Positions 1-7,066 of a stretch of DNA of 25,446 nt are shown here, piece by piece. The DNA is taken from IMG/VR virus record IMGVR_UViG_3300028114_000090, positions 1 through 25,446 of that record. One strand, 5' to 3'. Below the pieces are notes generated by a model. The model was given only the letters and a program-made list of their open reading frames with translations, was not told the origin of the DNA and ran no database searches. Source of the DNA: a virus. A program made the position numbers and the translations under genes. The stretch's first letter is position 1. Every line of letters begins with the position of its first letter.

Positions 1-1061
1 TCCTGATCTGCAATCTGCGTGGCCAGGGCGTCAACATCGGCCTGCGCTTGGGTGATCGCGTCGCGTTGGTCCAGCGTGGCTTGAGCGGCGGTAGCGCGGG
101 CCTGCGCGGCGGTCAGGTCGCGGTTCAGGGTGGCCAGCGTGGCGGTCGCGTGGCGTTTGGCATCGGCGACCCGCTGCACGGCCGCTGCGTGGGCGCGCTG
201 CGCTTGCTGGATCGCATCCGTCGTGCTGCCGGTCGCCTCGTCCAGCCGGCGCTGTACCGCGGCGCGTTGGTCGATCAGGCGTTGACGGTCAAGGTCTCCG
301 CTGACGGCTCGATCCAATTCGGCTTTGGCGCGGGCGGCGGTGTCCAGGGTAGTCAGCTTGGCCTCGACGCGGGCCGTGTGACCTGAGCGTAAACCCAATA
401 TTGCAGCGTCCAGGGCGGTCAGGCGGGCCGGGTGGCCGTCCAGATTGGCAACCTGAGCGCGCAAGCCTTCGTGATGGCGCTTGAGATCGCGGGCCACGTC
501 GCGAGCGAGGTCCGACAGGCGCGCGGGCTCGTCAAGGTTGAGCAGGGCGCGCATCAGGCCCTTTGGATCGTCGTGCTCGGCGAGCTTGGGGGCGTTCTGG
601 GCGCGGAAGGCCGACAAGTAGTAGATCCCAGGGTCGCCCAGGATGTGGGAGAGGCACTGCCGGTATGTACTAGACTTTCCATCAGAAACGGTATTGTCAG
701 GCAATGCTACCGGCTGCCAATCGTCGCCTTGCTGAACATGCAGATAAGCGCGAGTCGATTTTGTCTTGCCATTTTTGTAATGGATCAAGGTTCGATATGT
801 CAGATCACCATGACACCAGATGAGTTCACGCGATCCCGTTTCTCCAAAAGCGTCGTAAACAGTACCAGGAAGCATGGGAGGATCAAGCCACGGCGTTAAT
901 GCGATATTCAAAATTGTTGATTTTCCAGCCCCATTGTCTGCCTTAATCGCCACCGTCAAGGCATCATCTGGGATGGCGCTCAGGTCCATGCTGAGAGTGT
1001 CGCGGTTGAGACCGGCTTTGATTCCTAACGATCCGGTTATAGTGAATTGCTTTGGTGTCAT
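1..1061 (-). CDS. sbcC: SbcC/Rad50-like ATPase, N-terminal part (cut by window edge)
   Basis: Seen: an open frame runs from the ATG at 1061 to the window edge, about 353 residues. A P-loop ADNGAGKST lies near residues 41-49, and the canonical first Gly of GxNGxGKS is Ala here. After about residue 190 the protein becomes Ala/Arg/Gln/Asp-rich with heptad-like spacing, as expected for the first coiled-coil arm of an SMC/Rad50 protein. An SD-like GGAG sits 7 nt before the ATG. Family: SbcC pairs with SbcD as a DNA-end and hairpin nuclease; phage versions (T4 gp46/gp47) feed recombination. The SbcD-like gene just upstream in the same operon supports the assignment. The first 150 codons are more AT-rich than the coiled-coil part. 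The signature motif and Walker B lie outside the window. Confidence 0.85.
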   Translation of the reverse strand, partial: MTPKQFTITGSLGIKAGLNRDTLSMDLSAIPDDALTVAIKADNGAGKSTILNIALTPWLDPPMLPGTVYDAFGETGSRELIWCHGDLTYRTLIHYKNGKTKSTRAYLHVQQGDDWQPVALPDNTVSDGKSSTYRQCLSHILGDPGIYYLSAFRAQNAPKLAEHDDPKGLMRALLNLDEPARLSDLARDVARDLKRHHEGLRAQVANLDGHPARLTALDAAILGLRSGHTARVEAKLTTLDTAARAKAELDRAVSGDLDRQRLIDQRAAVQRRLDEATGSTTDAIQQAQRAHAAAVQRVADAKRHATATLATLNRDLTAAQARATAAQATLDQRDAITQAQADVDALATQIADQ

Positions 1062-1186
1062 TTGTGATCTCCGTGGTTTGCAAACTCTCCGTGAAGTTCG
1101 TAGTTCAATACAGACCGCAAATACTCCACTGTTAGACTATCCCTGGTTCCAATGGCTCCGGCGATTGTGGCGGTGATTGGTGTCAT
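1058..1186 (-). CDS. 42-aa ORF coupled between sbcD and sbcC
   Basis: Seen: a 42-codon frame whose ATG overlaps the sbcD stop (ATGA) and whose TGA overlaps the sbcC ATG (ATGA). A GAGGG lies 7 nt before its start inside the sbcD 3' end. It is the only frame filling this 120-bp gap, and both overlaps match the coupling used through the rest of the operon. Its first 20 residues loosely resemble the start of the following SbcC-like protein (both begin MTP, then a TI.G..G pattern and a D[ST]L), so it may be a duplicated start or remnant. No function is recognised. It could instead be only a translational bridge. Confidence 0.55.
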   Translation of the reverse strand: MTPITATIAGAIGTRDSLTVEYLRSVLNYELHGEFANHGDHK

Positions 1187-2361
1187 GCTGCCGCCCTCAT
1201 CGTAATCTGTTCATCCGCCTGCCCCGTGATGCTCTCAACGATCTGCGCCACGTCACGGGATTGCAGCATCTCTAGCCGATCGGTAAGCCGCGCCAATGCC
1301 GCCTCGCTCCCGGTGGTCTCAGACCAGTACGCCAGTTTCTGAGCAAGGCTCGTTGACTGCCCAATCCCCGCCGCGCGCACCCGCTGCACCGGCAGCACCC
1401 GCGGTTCGAGCTTGACGGTTTCTGCCACGGCGAACAGATCGCGGATCAGTTGCTTATCGACCGAAGCGACGTGTTCCTCGTCGATTACCCACCTGATCCT
1501 TACCGCGTCATCGGGCTGCACCGTCGCGGCCAGGGCGCGCAGTTGGTCCATGTCTGGCAGGCCATCGAAGGCGATTTCGAGAAGCTGCCGGGCCGGGGAT
1601 GGGTGGAACTGAAACGTCGCCTGGCCTGGCTCAACGGTCCAGATCAGAAACCCAACGGGGTCATGATGGCCGTGGACCAAGCGGGCGAGCGATCCCGGAT
1701 AGGCGATGGTGGTCAGGGCGCCGCTCGGGGTGCGGACGTTGGGCCAAACCTGATGCCGATGGATATGCCCCAAAAGGACCGCATCGCAGTCGGCGGCGGC
1801 CAGGTTCTCGACGGAGAACTCCAAATCGGGAGACACCATGGCGTATCCGGACTCGGTGCTACAGCCGGTCACGGTGCCGTGGGTGATCAGGATTGAGGGG
1901 ATGCCGTCGGTGCCATCGTGCGCGGCGGCAAACTCGGCGAGCGCGGCGGCGGTCCAGGCATGAGCGCCCTGCGCCATCACGTCCGGGTCGGCCTTGTTGA
2001 GGCTCGGCAGCGTGCAGACGCGCACCCCAGCGACTTCGTACTCGCCGAGGTCGTCGGCGACAATGACCCGGTGCCGGGTCGGCAATGCCTTGAGCACATC
2101 CAGCGACCCTGGCCGGTCATGGCTGTGCGTGCCCTGAAGCACGACGACGGGCATGTGCTCGGCCAAGCGCAGGACCTGCCGGACGTAGGCCACGAAAGCC
2201 GGCTCATGGACGCTCAGGGCGTGATCGAAGCTATCGCCCGCGATCACGCCAAGGTCGCATCCTGCGGCAATGGCGGTGTCGACGGCGTGCGTCATGGCGC
2301 GATCGATCCAGGCAAGATGCCTGGGACCGTAGTGCAGGTCGGCAAGGTGCATGATTTTCAT
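1183..2361 (-). CDS. sbcD: SbcD/Mre11-like metallophosphoesterase nuclease
   Basis: Seen: 392 residues with calcineurin-like phosphoesterase motifs in order: DLH (residues 8-10), GDSFD (42-46), GTHSHD (77-82, in place of the usual GNHD/GNHE), ITHG (159-162) and GHIHRH (198-203). These residues normally bind the two catalytic metals. The length matches SbcD/Mre11 (about 340-420). The start at 2361 overlaps the upstream stop by one base (TGATG). Family: SbcD is the nuclease partner of SbcC, cutting double-strand ends and hairpins. The SbcC-like ATPase follows after a 42-aa ORF, so the two probably form one complex used in phage replication or recombination. The Asn-to-Thr change in motif III is the only notable oddity. 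Confidence 0.9.
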   Translation of the reverse strand: MKIMHLADLHYGPRHLAWIDRAMTHAVDTAIAAGCDLGVIAGDSFDHALSVHEPAFVAYVRQVLRLAEHMPVVVLQGTHSHDRPGSLDVLKALPTRHRVIVADDLGEYEVAGVRVCTLPSLNKADPDVMAQGAHAWTAAALAEFAAAHDGTDGIPSILITHGTVTGCSTESGYAMVSPDLEFSVENLAAADCDAVLLGHIHRHQVWPNVRTPSGALTTIAYPGSLARLVHGHHDPVGFLIWTVEPGQATFQFHPSPARQLLEIAFDGLPDMDQLRALAATVQPDDAVRIRWVIDEEHVASVDKQLIRDLFAVAETVKLEPRVLPVQRVRAAGIGQSTSLAQKLAYWSETTGSEAALARLTDRLEMLQSRDVAQIVESITGQADEQITMRAAA

Positions 2362-3641
2362 CAGAACGGTACCTCGTCAGTGCCGACAGGCGGTGCCTGG
2401 TCATGGATCTGACCGGCCGGGTCTTCCGGGGTTTCTACCGGAACGTCGATAGCCGGCCGCGTCACCGACAGCAAGGGCTCCAGCTTCGCCGCCATCGCTG
2501 CCAGGGTTTTCACGTCCGGCATCCGCCCACGATCCGGGAAGTTGATGTCCAGCCATTCCTGCTGTGTCTGCCGGTCCCACCCGAGCGTGCTGAACAGGGC
2601 GCCCAAGTACTTGCGGCCCTCGGCCTGCGCGGGGTCGACGGCAGGGGCCGCGGGGGCTGGCTCCGGATCATGTACCGGCGCGGCCAAGGCCGGCACTGGG
2701 GCCGGCGCCGGGAGCGTGGCCGTCGGCGCAGGCCCACCGAGCACCGCCATCATGTCCAGCCCGGACGCCTCCAGGCGGATAATCCACTGCTGCGAGGTCT
2801 CAGGCTTGCCGGTCTCCCAGTTCATTCGCCGGACCTTTTCGTGCCCCTTGCTGAGCCAGAAGATCGGCTCGCCGTTGTGCAGCCCGCTGATGCGCCCCAG
2901 CCCGGCGCGGACCATCTCCAATGTCTCGGCGATGCCCATGGACGCGTACAGCGAGGTGAACGTCATCGAGATGACCCCTGCACCCTTCACGCCAGGGATC
3001 CAGAAGTGCAAGGTGGCGACGTGTTTGCACTCGCCCTTGGCGAACAGGTCGCAGTCGTTTGGATTGCACGCACGGTCAACCGCGGTCGGACGGCCGCCCC
3101 AGCGGCGCCCGGCGCCGGGGGTCGGCGCGGTATCGGCGCGCTTCATGCACTGAAGCGTGCCGGCGTCCGGGTCCGGCTCGGACCAGCGCAGCAGTTCGGT
3201 GGCCTTCCACGCTTCAAACTGCTCGCGGAACACCAGGTCGAGCGCGTCGGACGGGAAGATGATCGGGAAGGCGTACAGCCGCGGCTCGGTGTCGCCCGTG
3301 CGGACTTCGCCATAGCGCGCCATGATCTCGGCGGCTGCTCCAGGGGTAGCAAAATCGCCTTGGCGGACGGAGAAATAGCCGACGTTCTTCGGCGTCAGCG
3401 GCCAGCTTGGCGCCTTGGGGACCTTTCCCAGTGCGACGCTGATCTCGTCAAAGCTGGCTCCCGCGGCGAGTCCGTCGGCGTAGCACTTGGCGAGCGCTGG
3501 GTTGGCCGCGGCGGCCTTGGTGAGCACTTTGATGCCGGGGCGGATTTTTCCGGCAACCGGCAGGCGGCGCGTCGACAGGACGGCGCCGTCGGCGTGAACG
3601 GCGCCGATGTTTCTGGAGACGCGGGCGGTGATCACGGGCAT
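2361..3641 (-). CDS. Gp3-like recombination directionality factor family protein
   Basis: Seen: 426 residues. The N-terminal part has the layout I recall for the phiC31 Gp3-like family, also annotated as hydrolase or metal-binding protein: RRLPVAGKIRPGIK near 25-38, NVGYF near 86-90, an IIFPSD block at 127-132, and a probable metal site from C165, C192, C197 and C205, followed by LHFWIPGVKGAGV. Beyond about residue 310 the chain is Pro/Ala-rich, and it ends in TDEVPF, similar to the acidic tip of single-strand binding proteins. Family: Gp3 of phiC31 switches a serine integrase to excision; the role of distant relatives is unproven. Here it lies directly upstream of sbcCD, so a replication or recombination role is also possible. 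No serine integrase is in view. Confidence 0.6.
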   Translation of the reverse strand: MPVITARVSRNIGAVHADGAVLSTRRLPVAGKIRPGIKVLTKAAAANPALAKCYADGLAAGASFDEISVALGKVPKAPSWPLTPKNVGYFSVRQGDFATPGAAAEIMARYGEVRTGDTEPRLYAFPIIFPSDALDLVFREQFEAWKATELLRWSEPDPDAGTLQCMKRADTAPTPGAGRRWGGRPTAVDRACNPNDCDLFAKGECKHVATLHFWIPGVKGAGVISMTFTSLYASMGIAETLEMVRAGLGRISGLHNGEPIFWLSKGHEKVRRMNWETGKPETSQQWIIRLEASGLDMMAVLGGPAPTATLPAPAPVPALAAPVHDPEPAPAAPAVDPAQAEGRKYLGALFSTLGWDRQTQQEWLDINFPDRGRMPDVKTLAAMAAKLEPLLSVTRPAIDVPVETPEDPAGQIHDQAPPVGTDEVPF

Positions 3642-3650
3642 GGGAGGTTC

Positions 3651-4124
3651 CTAAAACTGTGCGGTGAAGGGGGTGATGCTGAGCGGCGGGCGCGCTGGCG
3701 ACGACTGCACAAACCGCTGGCAGTCGGCGTAGGCGCGCTCCAGGGCGGTCGCGGACCCGCGGAGCGACACTTCGCTCCGGCCGCGGTCGGTGATGACCCA
3801 GGCGCGGCGGCCGTGCCGCAGCGCATCCAGGGCCGCATCGGTGAGGACGACATAGACCCCCCAGTCGAACGCCTCAGTCACGTCGTCCGGGGCGAATGCC
3901 TGGCCGTCTACGGACAGCCCGATGAGGGTGATGCGGGTGTTGCCGATGACAAACAGCGCCGCGTGATCGCACGCGGTCACCGGCATGAACCCGACGGCGA
4001 TGAGGACCCCAGAGGCGGTATCCGTGACGGCCATCATTTCATCGACGCGCCACGGCGCGGCCTGGGCACTCAGGGGCATACTCAGGGTCGCCATCAGGGC
4101 GACGATGCGGGCGATGGCGGTCAT
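3651..4124 (-). CDS. Predicted exported protein of unknown function
   Basis: Seen: 157 residues. Residues 1-23 look like a Sec signal peptide: a short polar start with one Arg, the hydrophobic stretch IVALMATLSMPLSA, then AQAA before APW, a reasonable signal peptidase I site. The mature part is about 134 residues with a single Cys pair (in TACDHA and ADCQRF), so a periplasmic disulfide is possible. The ATG at 4124 overlaps the upstream stop (ATGA); its own stop is 9 bp before the next gene. An exported protein inside an early recombination operon is unusual and suggests a moron-like function such as exclusion or envelope modification. I do not recognise the family. Confidence 0.75.
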   Translation of the reverse strand: MTAIARIVALMATLSMPLSAQAAPWRVDEMMAVTDTASGVLIAVGFMPVTACDHAALFVIGNTRITLIGLSVDGQAFAPDDVTEAFDWGVYVVLTDAALDALRHGRRAWVITDRGRSEVSLRGSATALERAYADCQRFVQSSPARPPLSITPFTAQF

Positions 4125-4576
4125 AGCGTGTCCTCGATGCGCTCAGCGAGCCCGATCAGGTACAGCGACCAGTCCGGGACGTGGGCAAAAAACAGGCCGG
4201 TCTCGGCCAGGGCGCGCAGGCGGCGCGCGTCAACGAGAGACAGCGCGGATGGCGCGTGCTCCAGTCGGTGCAGTTGCGCGATCAGGTCGTCTTGCTTGAC
4301 CGTCGGCGGCAGCGGCTCGGCGCCACGCGGCACTAACACCCGGTCAGGGGGTCCCATCGAAGCGGCCAAGCGATACGACGCCACGGGCGCAGCCCGCTGG
4401 ATGTCGCCCGCTTCGATCATTGGCTTGAGGATCGACATTACGTCACCGGCGCCAGCGGCGATGGTGCTAGCCTCAAACAGTTGCTTTGCCGTCCGCGGCT
4501 GTTGGTCACTCAACAGCGCGAGGATGTCATCGCGCAGGGCCGCGTTTTTCGGGGTGCTGAGTGATGCCGATGCCAT
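4121..4576 (-). CDS. Winged-helix-like small protein
   Basis: Seen: 151 residues from the ATG at 4576, which overlaps the upstream stop as TGATG and has GGAAGGGG 7 nt before it. The frame stays open further upstream, but that stretch is antisense-like and Arg/Pro-rich, so the internal start is preferred. Residues about 10-70 resemble a winged-helix fold: an LRDDILALL helix, RTAKQLFEAS, a second helix VMSILKPMIEAGDI, and a short wing ending YRLA. The remainder is Leu/Ala-rich with no recognised motif. A regulatory or DNA-binding role in the left operon is inferred from fold resemblance only. The stop overlaps the next ATG by 4 bp. Confidence 0.7.
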   Translation of the reverse strand: MASASLSTPKNAALRDDILALLSDQQPRTAKQLFEASTIAAGAGDVMSILKPMIEAGDIQRAAPVASYRLAASMGPPDRVLVPRGAEPLPPTVKQDDLIAQLHRLEHAPSALSLVDARRLRALAETGLFFAHVPDWSLYLIGLAERIEDTL

Positions 4577-4944
4577 CACCGCGCCCCTTCCGGCTGCTCG
4601 GCCAGGATCGCGGCCATGTCGCCGACGATCTGCTCTACGTACCAGGCCAGGCGTTCGAGTTCGGCGCTCGCCTCCGCGCCGGGGGCTTTCAGGGACAGCA
4701 GCGCGCCGACCGGCTGCTGTTTCAGGCGGGCCGTGATCGCGTCGACGCGGCTGTAGTGCGCATCGACGGCGATTTCTTGCGGGTCTTGCTGCTGCCAGAC
4801 GGCGCGGCGGCGCTCGACGGGCAACTGGGCGGTCGCCGGGACCGTCATCCAGCCGCCGCGACGGTTGGTGCGCAGGCGCAGTCCCGCGGCAGCAGCGGCA
4901 GCAGCGGCGACAGCCACGGGGGTGGATGGGTGGATGTTCAGCAT
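4576..4944 (-). CDS. Hypothetical protein, Ala-rich N-terminus
   Basis: Seen: 122 residues starting MLNIHPSTPVAV, then eight Ala in a row from GCN codons, then a basic, helical body (RRRAVWQQQD, VDAITARLKQQP) and an ELERLAWYVEQIVGDMAAIL helix near the C-terminus. The Ala run is too short and too close to Arg residues to be a convincing membrane segment. It is placed between neighbours with an 8-bp gap upstream and a 1-bp overlap downstream. No family is recognised. Confidence 0.65.
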   Translation of the reverse strand: MLNIHPSTPVAVAAAAAAAAGLRLRTNRRGGWMTVPATAQLPVERRRAVWQQQDPQEIAVDAHYSRVDAITARLKQQPVGALLSLKAPGAEASAELERLAWYVEQIVGDMAAILAEQPEGAR

Positions 4945-4952
4945 GATGGCTC

Positions 4953-5192
4953 CTACGCGGCGTCAAGCGGCTGGTGGGGGTTGATGGCATAGACCCGCGG
5001 CGTGGGTCTGGCCGCGATCGAGATCACCGTCAGTCCGTGACGGCGGGCGTCCATGGCGATGCGCATCAGGTCATCACAGGCGCGATGCATCTGAGTGTCG
5101 GCGCAGCGGTGCGCGGGGCGGGCGATCTCCGACAGGCGGCTGTACTGCGCCATCGGGGGCGCGGTTCGGCGAAGGGTTCGATGCGGTCTCAT
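4953..5192 (-). CDS. Small basic hypothetical protein (79 aa)
   Basis: Seen: ATG at 5192 with AGAGGA about 9 nt upstream (sequence GAGAGGATGGCGTC before the ATG). The product is basic (Arg/His-rich N-terminal half) with a compact second half, MRIAMDARRHGLTVISIA, that resembles an alpha/beta unit. It sits 8 bp ahead of the next operon gene. No family is recognised. The 114 bp just upstream (5193-5306) hold no convincing gene, only a weak 6-bp hairpin at 5222-5240. Confidence 0.6.
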   Translation of the reverse strand: MRPHRTLRRTAPPMAQYSRLSEIARPAHRCADTQMHRACDDLMRIAMDARRHGLTVISIAARPTPRVYAINPHQPLDAA

Positions 5193-5306
5193 GACGCCAT
5201 CCTCTCGTTAGGTGAATGAGTGCCAGGAATCCCACCTGGCGGCCAGTGCGTATAGAGGCTGGTCCTCTCAGCGTCTTGCGGTTGTCCGCTCGGGTCGCTT
5301 GTCCCG

Positions 5307-5480
5307 TTATTCGTCGTCTTCCGCGTCGGCCACGATGATGCGGACCGAATTGACGCTCATGCTGTCCTTGACAGCGTCCGCGCCAACCACCATGGATGCC
5401 CGGCCGGACGGCAACTCGACTTCGACCGGGTAGTGATCCGGGAAGTTGGCCAGGAGGGATTTCATGTCGGCGACGGTCAT
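5307..5480 (-). CDS. Small acidic hypothetical protein (57 aa)
   Basis: Seen: the ATG at 5480 overlaps the stop of the preceding membrane ORF (ATGA), so this start is preferred over a GTG 21 bp upstream. The product begins MTVADMKSLLANFPD, contains a GADAVKDSMSVNSVRI strand-like region and ends in an acidic tail, ADAEDDE. The layout (MKSLL..FPD...V) is common in small phage proteins of unknown role. Coupled translation with the upstream 57-aa membrane protein is likely. Confidence 0.6.
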   Translation of the reverse strand: MTVADMKSLLANFPDHYPVEVELPSGRASMVVGADAVKDSMSVNSVRIIVADAEDDE

Positions 5481-5650
5481 CGCGCGGCCCCCGCGTTGCA
5501 CGCGGCGAGCTTCCGGGCGCGCTGGCGCTGCTTCTTGCGCTCGACTTCCAGCGCGGAACCCCAGGTGAACCAGCCGGCGAACAGGGTCAGCACCAGCGGT
5601 AGGGCTGCATCGACCAGGCTCAGGAATGTGGCAGCGTCAGGGATCATCAT
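5477..5650 (-). CDS. Small single-pass membrane protein (57 aa)
   Basis: Seen: 57 residues from the ATG at 5650 (GGAG 6 nt upstream; a second ATG follows directly). Residues 9-31 are hydrophobic (FLSLVDAALPLVLTLFAGWF), followed by a strongly basic segment EVERKKQRQRARK, so the C-terminus should stay in the cytoplasm. The stop overlaps the next start by 4 bp. The short length, one membrane helix and basic tail fit an exclusion, lysis-timing or regulatory membrane peptide, but nothing identifies which. Confidence 0.6.
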   Translation of the reverse strand: MMIPDAATFLSLVDAALPLVLTLFAGWFTWGSALEVERKKQRQRARKLAACNAGAAR

Positions 5651-5692
5651 CAGTGTCTCCGCGCCCGGCCGATAAGCCGGGCGATGTAAAGG

Positions 5693-5956
5693 TCAGCGGT
5701 AGCTGTTGTAAAAGGCGCGGTCGGCAGCCCGGTCAGCCTGGGCTTCGGCCTTGGCGCCCAGGGCGGCGCGCTTGACCAGCCGCTCGGTTGCGGTGCGGAT
5801 CAGGGCGTAGAAGTCGACCTGCTGACTGAAGTCCAGACCCGAGACCAGTTCCATCACCGCATCGCGGAAAGGCTGATCGTCGAGTTCCGAGCGCTTCTCC
5901 TCGGCGGCGAACTCCAGTGCGTCGTCTTCATCCAGCACAAGGCGGGGGTTGTACAT
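5693..5956 (-). CDS. Acidic hypothetical protein (87 aa)
   Basis: Seen: ATG at 5956 with a strong AAGGAG 6 nt upstream. The first third is very acidic (LDEDDALEFAAEEKRSELDD). The rest is helical, with an ALIRTATERLVKRAALGAKAEAQ region that could form an amphipathic helix or short coiled coil, ending RAFYNSYR. It is the second gene of the leftward operon, 10 bp after the first. No family is recognised. Confidence 0.65.
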   Translation of the reverse strand: MYNPRLVLDEDDALEFAAEEKRSELDDQPFRDAVMELVSGLDFSQQVDFYALIRTATERLVKRAALGAKAEAQADRAADRAFYNSYR

Positions 5957-5966
5957 GGCGTTCTCC

Positions 5967-6170
5967 TTACAGGCCGCGAATTGAGGTCAAGCCGGTCTGG
6001 CGCCGGATGCGGCGCTTGAGCATCTGCCGGCCGCGGTGGCCGCTGGTGCTGTAAAGGTCGAACCCGCGGGCGGTGCGCGGCAGGTTGTGCGCCCGGCGCA
6101 CGGCGCGGCGATCCAGGTGCTCGGTGGTAATGCCTGGGAAGTACAGGTCAGCAGGGGCTGCGGCGATCAT
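5967..6170 (-). CDS. First gene of leftward early operon, basic protein (67 aa)
   Basis: Seen: the frame is open from 6227, but the predicted promoter would start transcription near 6211, so the ATG at 6170 (GGGAG 8 nt upstream) is the usable start. The product is basic: MIAAAPADLYFPGITTEH, then RRAVRRAHNLPR and a C-terminal KRRIRRQTGLTS. No fold is recognised; nucleic-acid binding is a guess from charge. As the first gene after the repressed left promoter it should be made early after infection or induction. Confidence 0.6.
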   Translation of the reverse strand: MIAAAPADLYFPGITTEHLDRRAVRRAHNLPRTARGFDLYSTSGHRGRQMLKRRIRRQTGLTSIRGL

Positions 6171-6210
6171 GGGGCGGTCTCCCGTGGGTGCCGGCCGATG
6201 TGGCTGGCTT

Positions 6211-6246
6211 GGGATAAAATATAGCAATCGCTATATTCCGCGTCAA
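6211..6246 (-). promoter_or_regulatory. Left early promoter (PL-like)
   Basis: On the minus strand a TTGACG (6246-6241), a 17-bp spacer and TATATT (6223-6218) form a near-consensus sigma70 promoter with a predicted start near 6211. An operator fills part of the spacer and overlaps the -10, and a second abuts the -35, so the repressor should silence it. Confidence 0.75.
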
Positions 6247-6258
6247 TAGCTTTTGCTA
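6218..6258. promoter_or_regulatory. Left operators, two TAGC-N4-GCTA sites
   Basis: Site 1 is TAGCAATCGCTA (6222-6233), the core of a perfect 20-bp palindrome spanning 6218-6237. Site 2 is TAGCTTTTGCTA (6247-6258). Their centres are 25 bp apart. The same 12-mer consensus occurs three times near the cro start, which marks these as binding sites of the phage repressor and/or Cro. Confidence 0.8.
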
Positions 6259-6273
6259 CATATTTATTGCGCA

Positions 6274-6299
6274 GGCAAACAAAACCCGCCGAAGCGGGT
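6274..6299 (-). terminator. Rho-independent terminator of the repressor operon
   Basis: Read leftward: ACCCGC, loop TTCG, GCGGGT (6299-6284), then TTTTGTTT. It lies about 110 bp after the tumA stop and just before the left operators, so it insulates the lysogeny operon from the left early operon. A further small GC hairpin (GGGGA/TCCCC) lies between tumA and this site. Confidence 0.75.
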
Positions 6300-6405
6300 C
6301 AGGGGGTCAGGGGGGCAGGGCAGGGGATGCTCCCCGGCCCCGGCGACTCAGAAGAACGACTTGATGACCAACGAGGCGACGCCGGCCGCCTCGGATGACG
6401 ACATC

Positions 6406-6780
6406 TCAGGCCGCCTGGGCACCAACGCTGGCCAGGCGAATCAGGACTTCATCCCACGGGACACCGACTGCCCCCGCGGCATCCTGCGTAATCAACTCCA
6501 GATCCAGGAGCTTGGCAATATCGGTGCGGACGCGGCCGAGGGGCCGCTCCAACCGCGCGGCCAGGTCTTCAACGGCCACTGGCCCCAACCCTTTGAGCGT
6601 GTCCAGGAGCGTCAGCCGCGCCGGGGTCAGGTCCGCGAGGAGCTGCGCCGCGGTGGCGTACCCCAGGTGATAGTCTGCTTCCGGCAGGTCGGCACCCGCG
6701 TCTAAGCGGCGGGCCGTCTGCCGCAGCTCGGCCTGCATCTGCTGCCAGTCAGATAATTCAATTACCGCTTTCGCCATCAT
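6406..6780 (-). CDS. tumA: TumA-like antitoxin, HTH (HVO_A0114 type)
   Basis: Seen: 124 residues (MM start at 6780 or 6777), overlapping the 3' end of tumE by 23 bp. The middle, about residues 48-95, reads as a winged helix: LTPARLTLLDTLKG, then VAVEDLAARLERPLGRVRTDI, then LLDLELITQD. This matches the HVO_A0114-type DNA-binding proteins I recall beside TumE toxins. Family: the antitoxin neutralises TumE and usually represses its own operon. Here, as the last gene of the repressor operon, its expression is tied to lysogeny. Toxin-before-antitoxin order is seen in several such pairs. Confidence 0.75.
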   Translation of the reverse strand: MMAKAVIELSDWQQMQAELRQTARRLDAGADLPEADYHLGYATAAQLLADLTPARLTLLDTLKGLGPVAVEDLAARLERPLGRVRTDIAKLLDLELITQDAAGAVGVPWDEVLIRLASVGAQAA

Positions 6781-7060
6781 GACCTCCGAGCCGGTTCACG
6801 TCCGCGCTGAAATCCGCCATCAATTGATCCAGGGAGCGGAACGCATAGGCCACTTCGACCCGCCCCAGGTGTTTGTGGTCGCCTTTGCCGCGCTCGTTGT
6901 CGTAGCGCACCACACAGCGCCCGTCCCGCCCCGCGTACAGCCGATACTTGAAGGGGTGGGTGCAGCCCGCCACCGGCGGGGCCACGCGCCACACCACCGC
7001 CTCAATCACCAGCCCGTCTGGCCGCGTGATCTTCTTGCGATACACCGGGGTCGCGCTCAT
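6758..7060 (-). CDS. tumE: TumE-family toxin (DUF6516)
   Basis: Seen: 100 residues with the hallmark block KYRLYAGRDGRCVVRYDNER followed by GKGDHKH, then a C-terminal FRSLDQLMADFSADVNRL. These match the TumE/DUF6516 toxins as I recall them. The start at 7060 is 6 bp after the repressor stop; the SD is weak. Family: a type II toxin paired with an HTH antitoxin; the biochemical target is not something I can state. The pair lies between the left and right operators and behind the repressor, so lysogens should express it constantly, where it could act in plasmid-like addiction or in excluding other phages. Confidence 0.85.
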   Translation of the reverse strand: MSATPVYRKKITRPDGLVIEAVVWRVAPPVAGCTHPFKYRLYAGRDGRCVVRYDNERGKGDHKHLGRVEVAYAFRSLDQLMADFSADVNRLGGHDGESGN

Positions 7061-7066
7061 CGCCCG

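Noticed and set aside
2403-4736. 777-residue plus-strand open frame
   Set aside because: It runs antisense to four coupled minus-strand genes with recognisable features; the product is Arg/Gly/Pro low-complexity and is an artefact of high GC.
4577-4990. N-terminal extension of the winged-helix gene to a 289-residue frame
   Set aside because: The extension overlaps the 122-aa gene, is Arg/Pro/Cys shadow sequence, and the internal ATG has a good SD and one-base overlap.
5193-5306. Gene or terminator in the 114-bp gap
   Set aside because: No ATG/GTG frame with SD; the 6-bp hairpin at 5222-5240 has no T tract.
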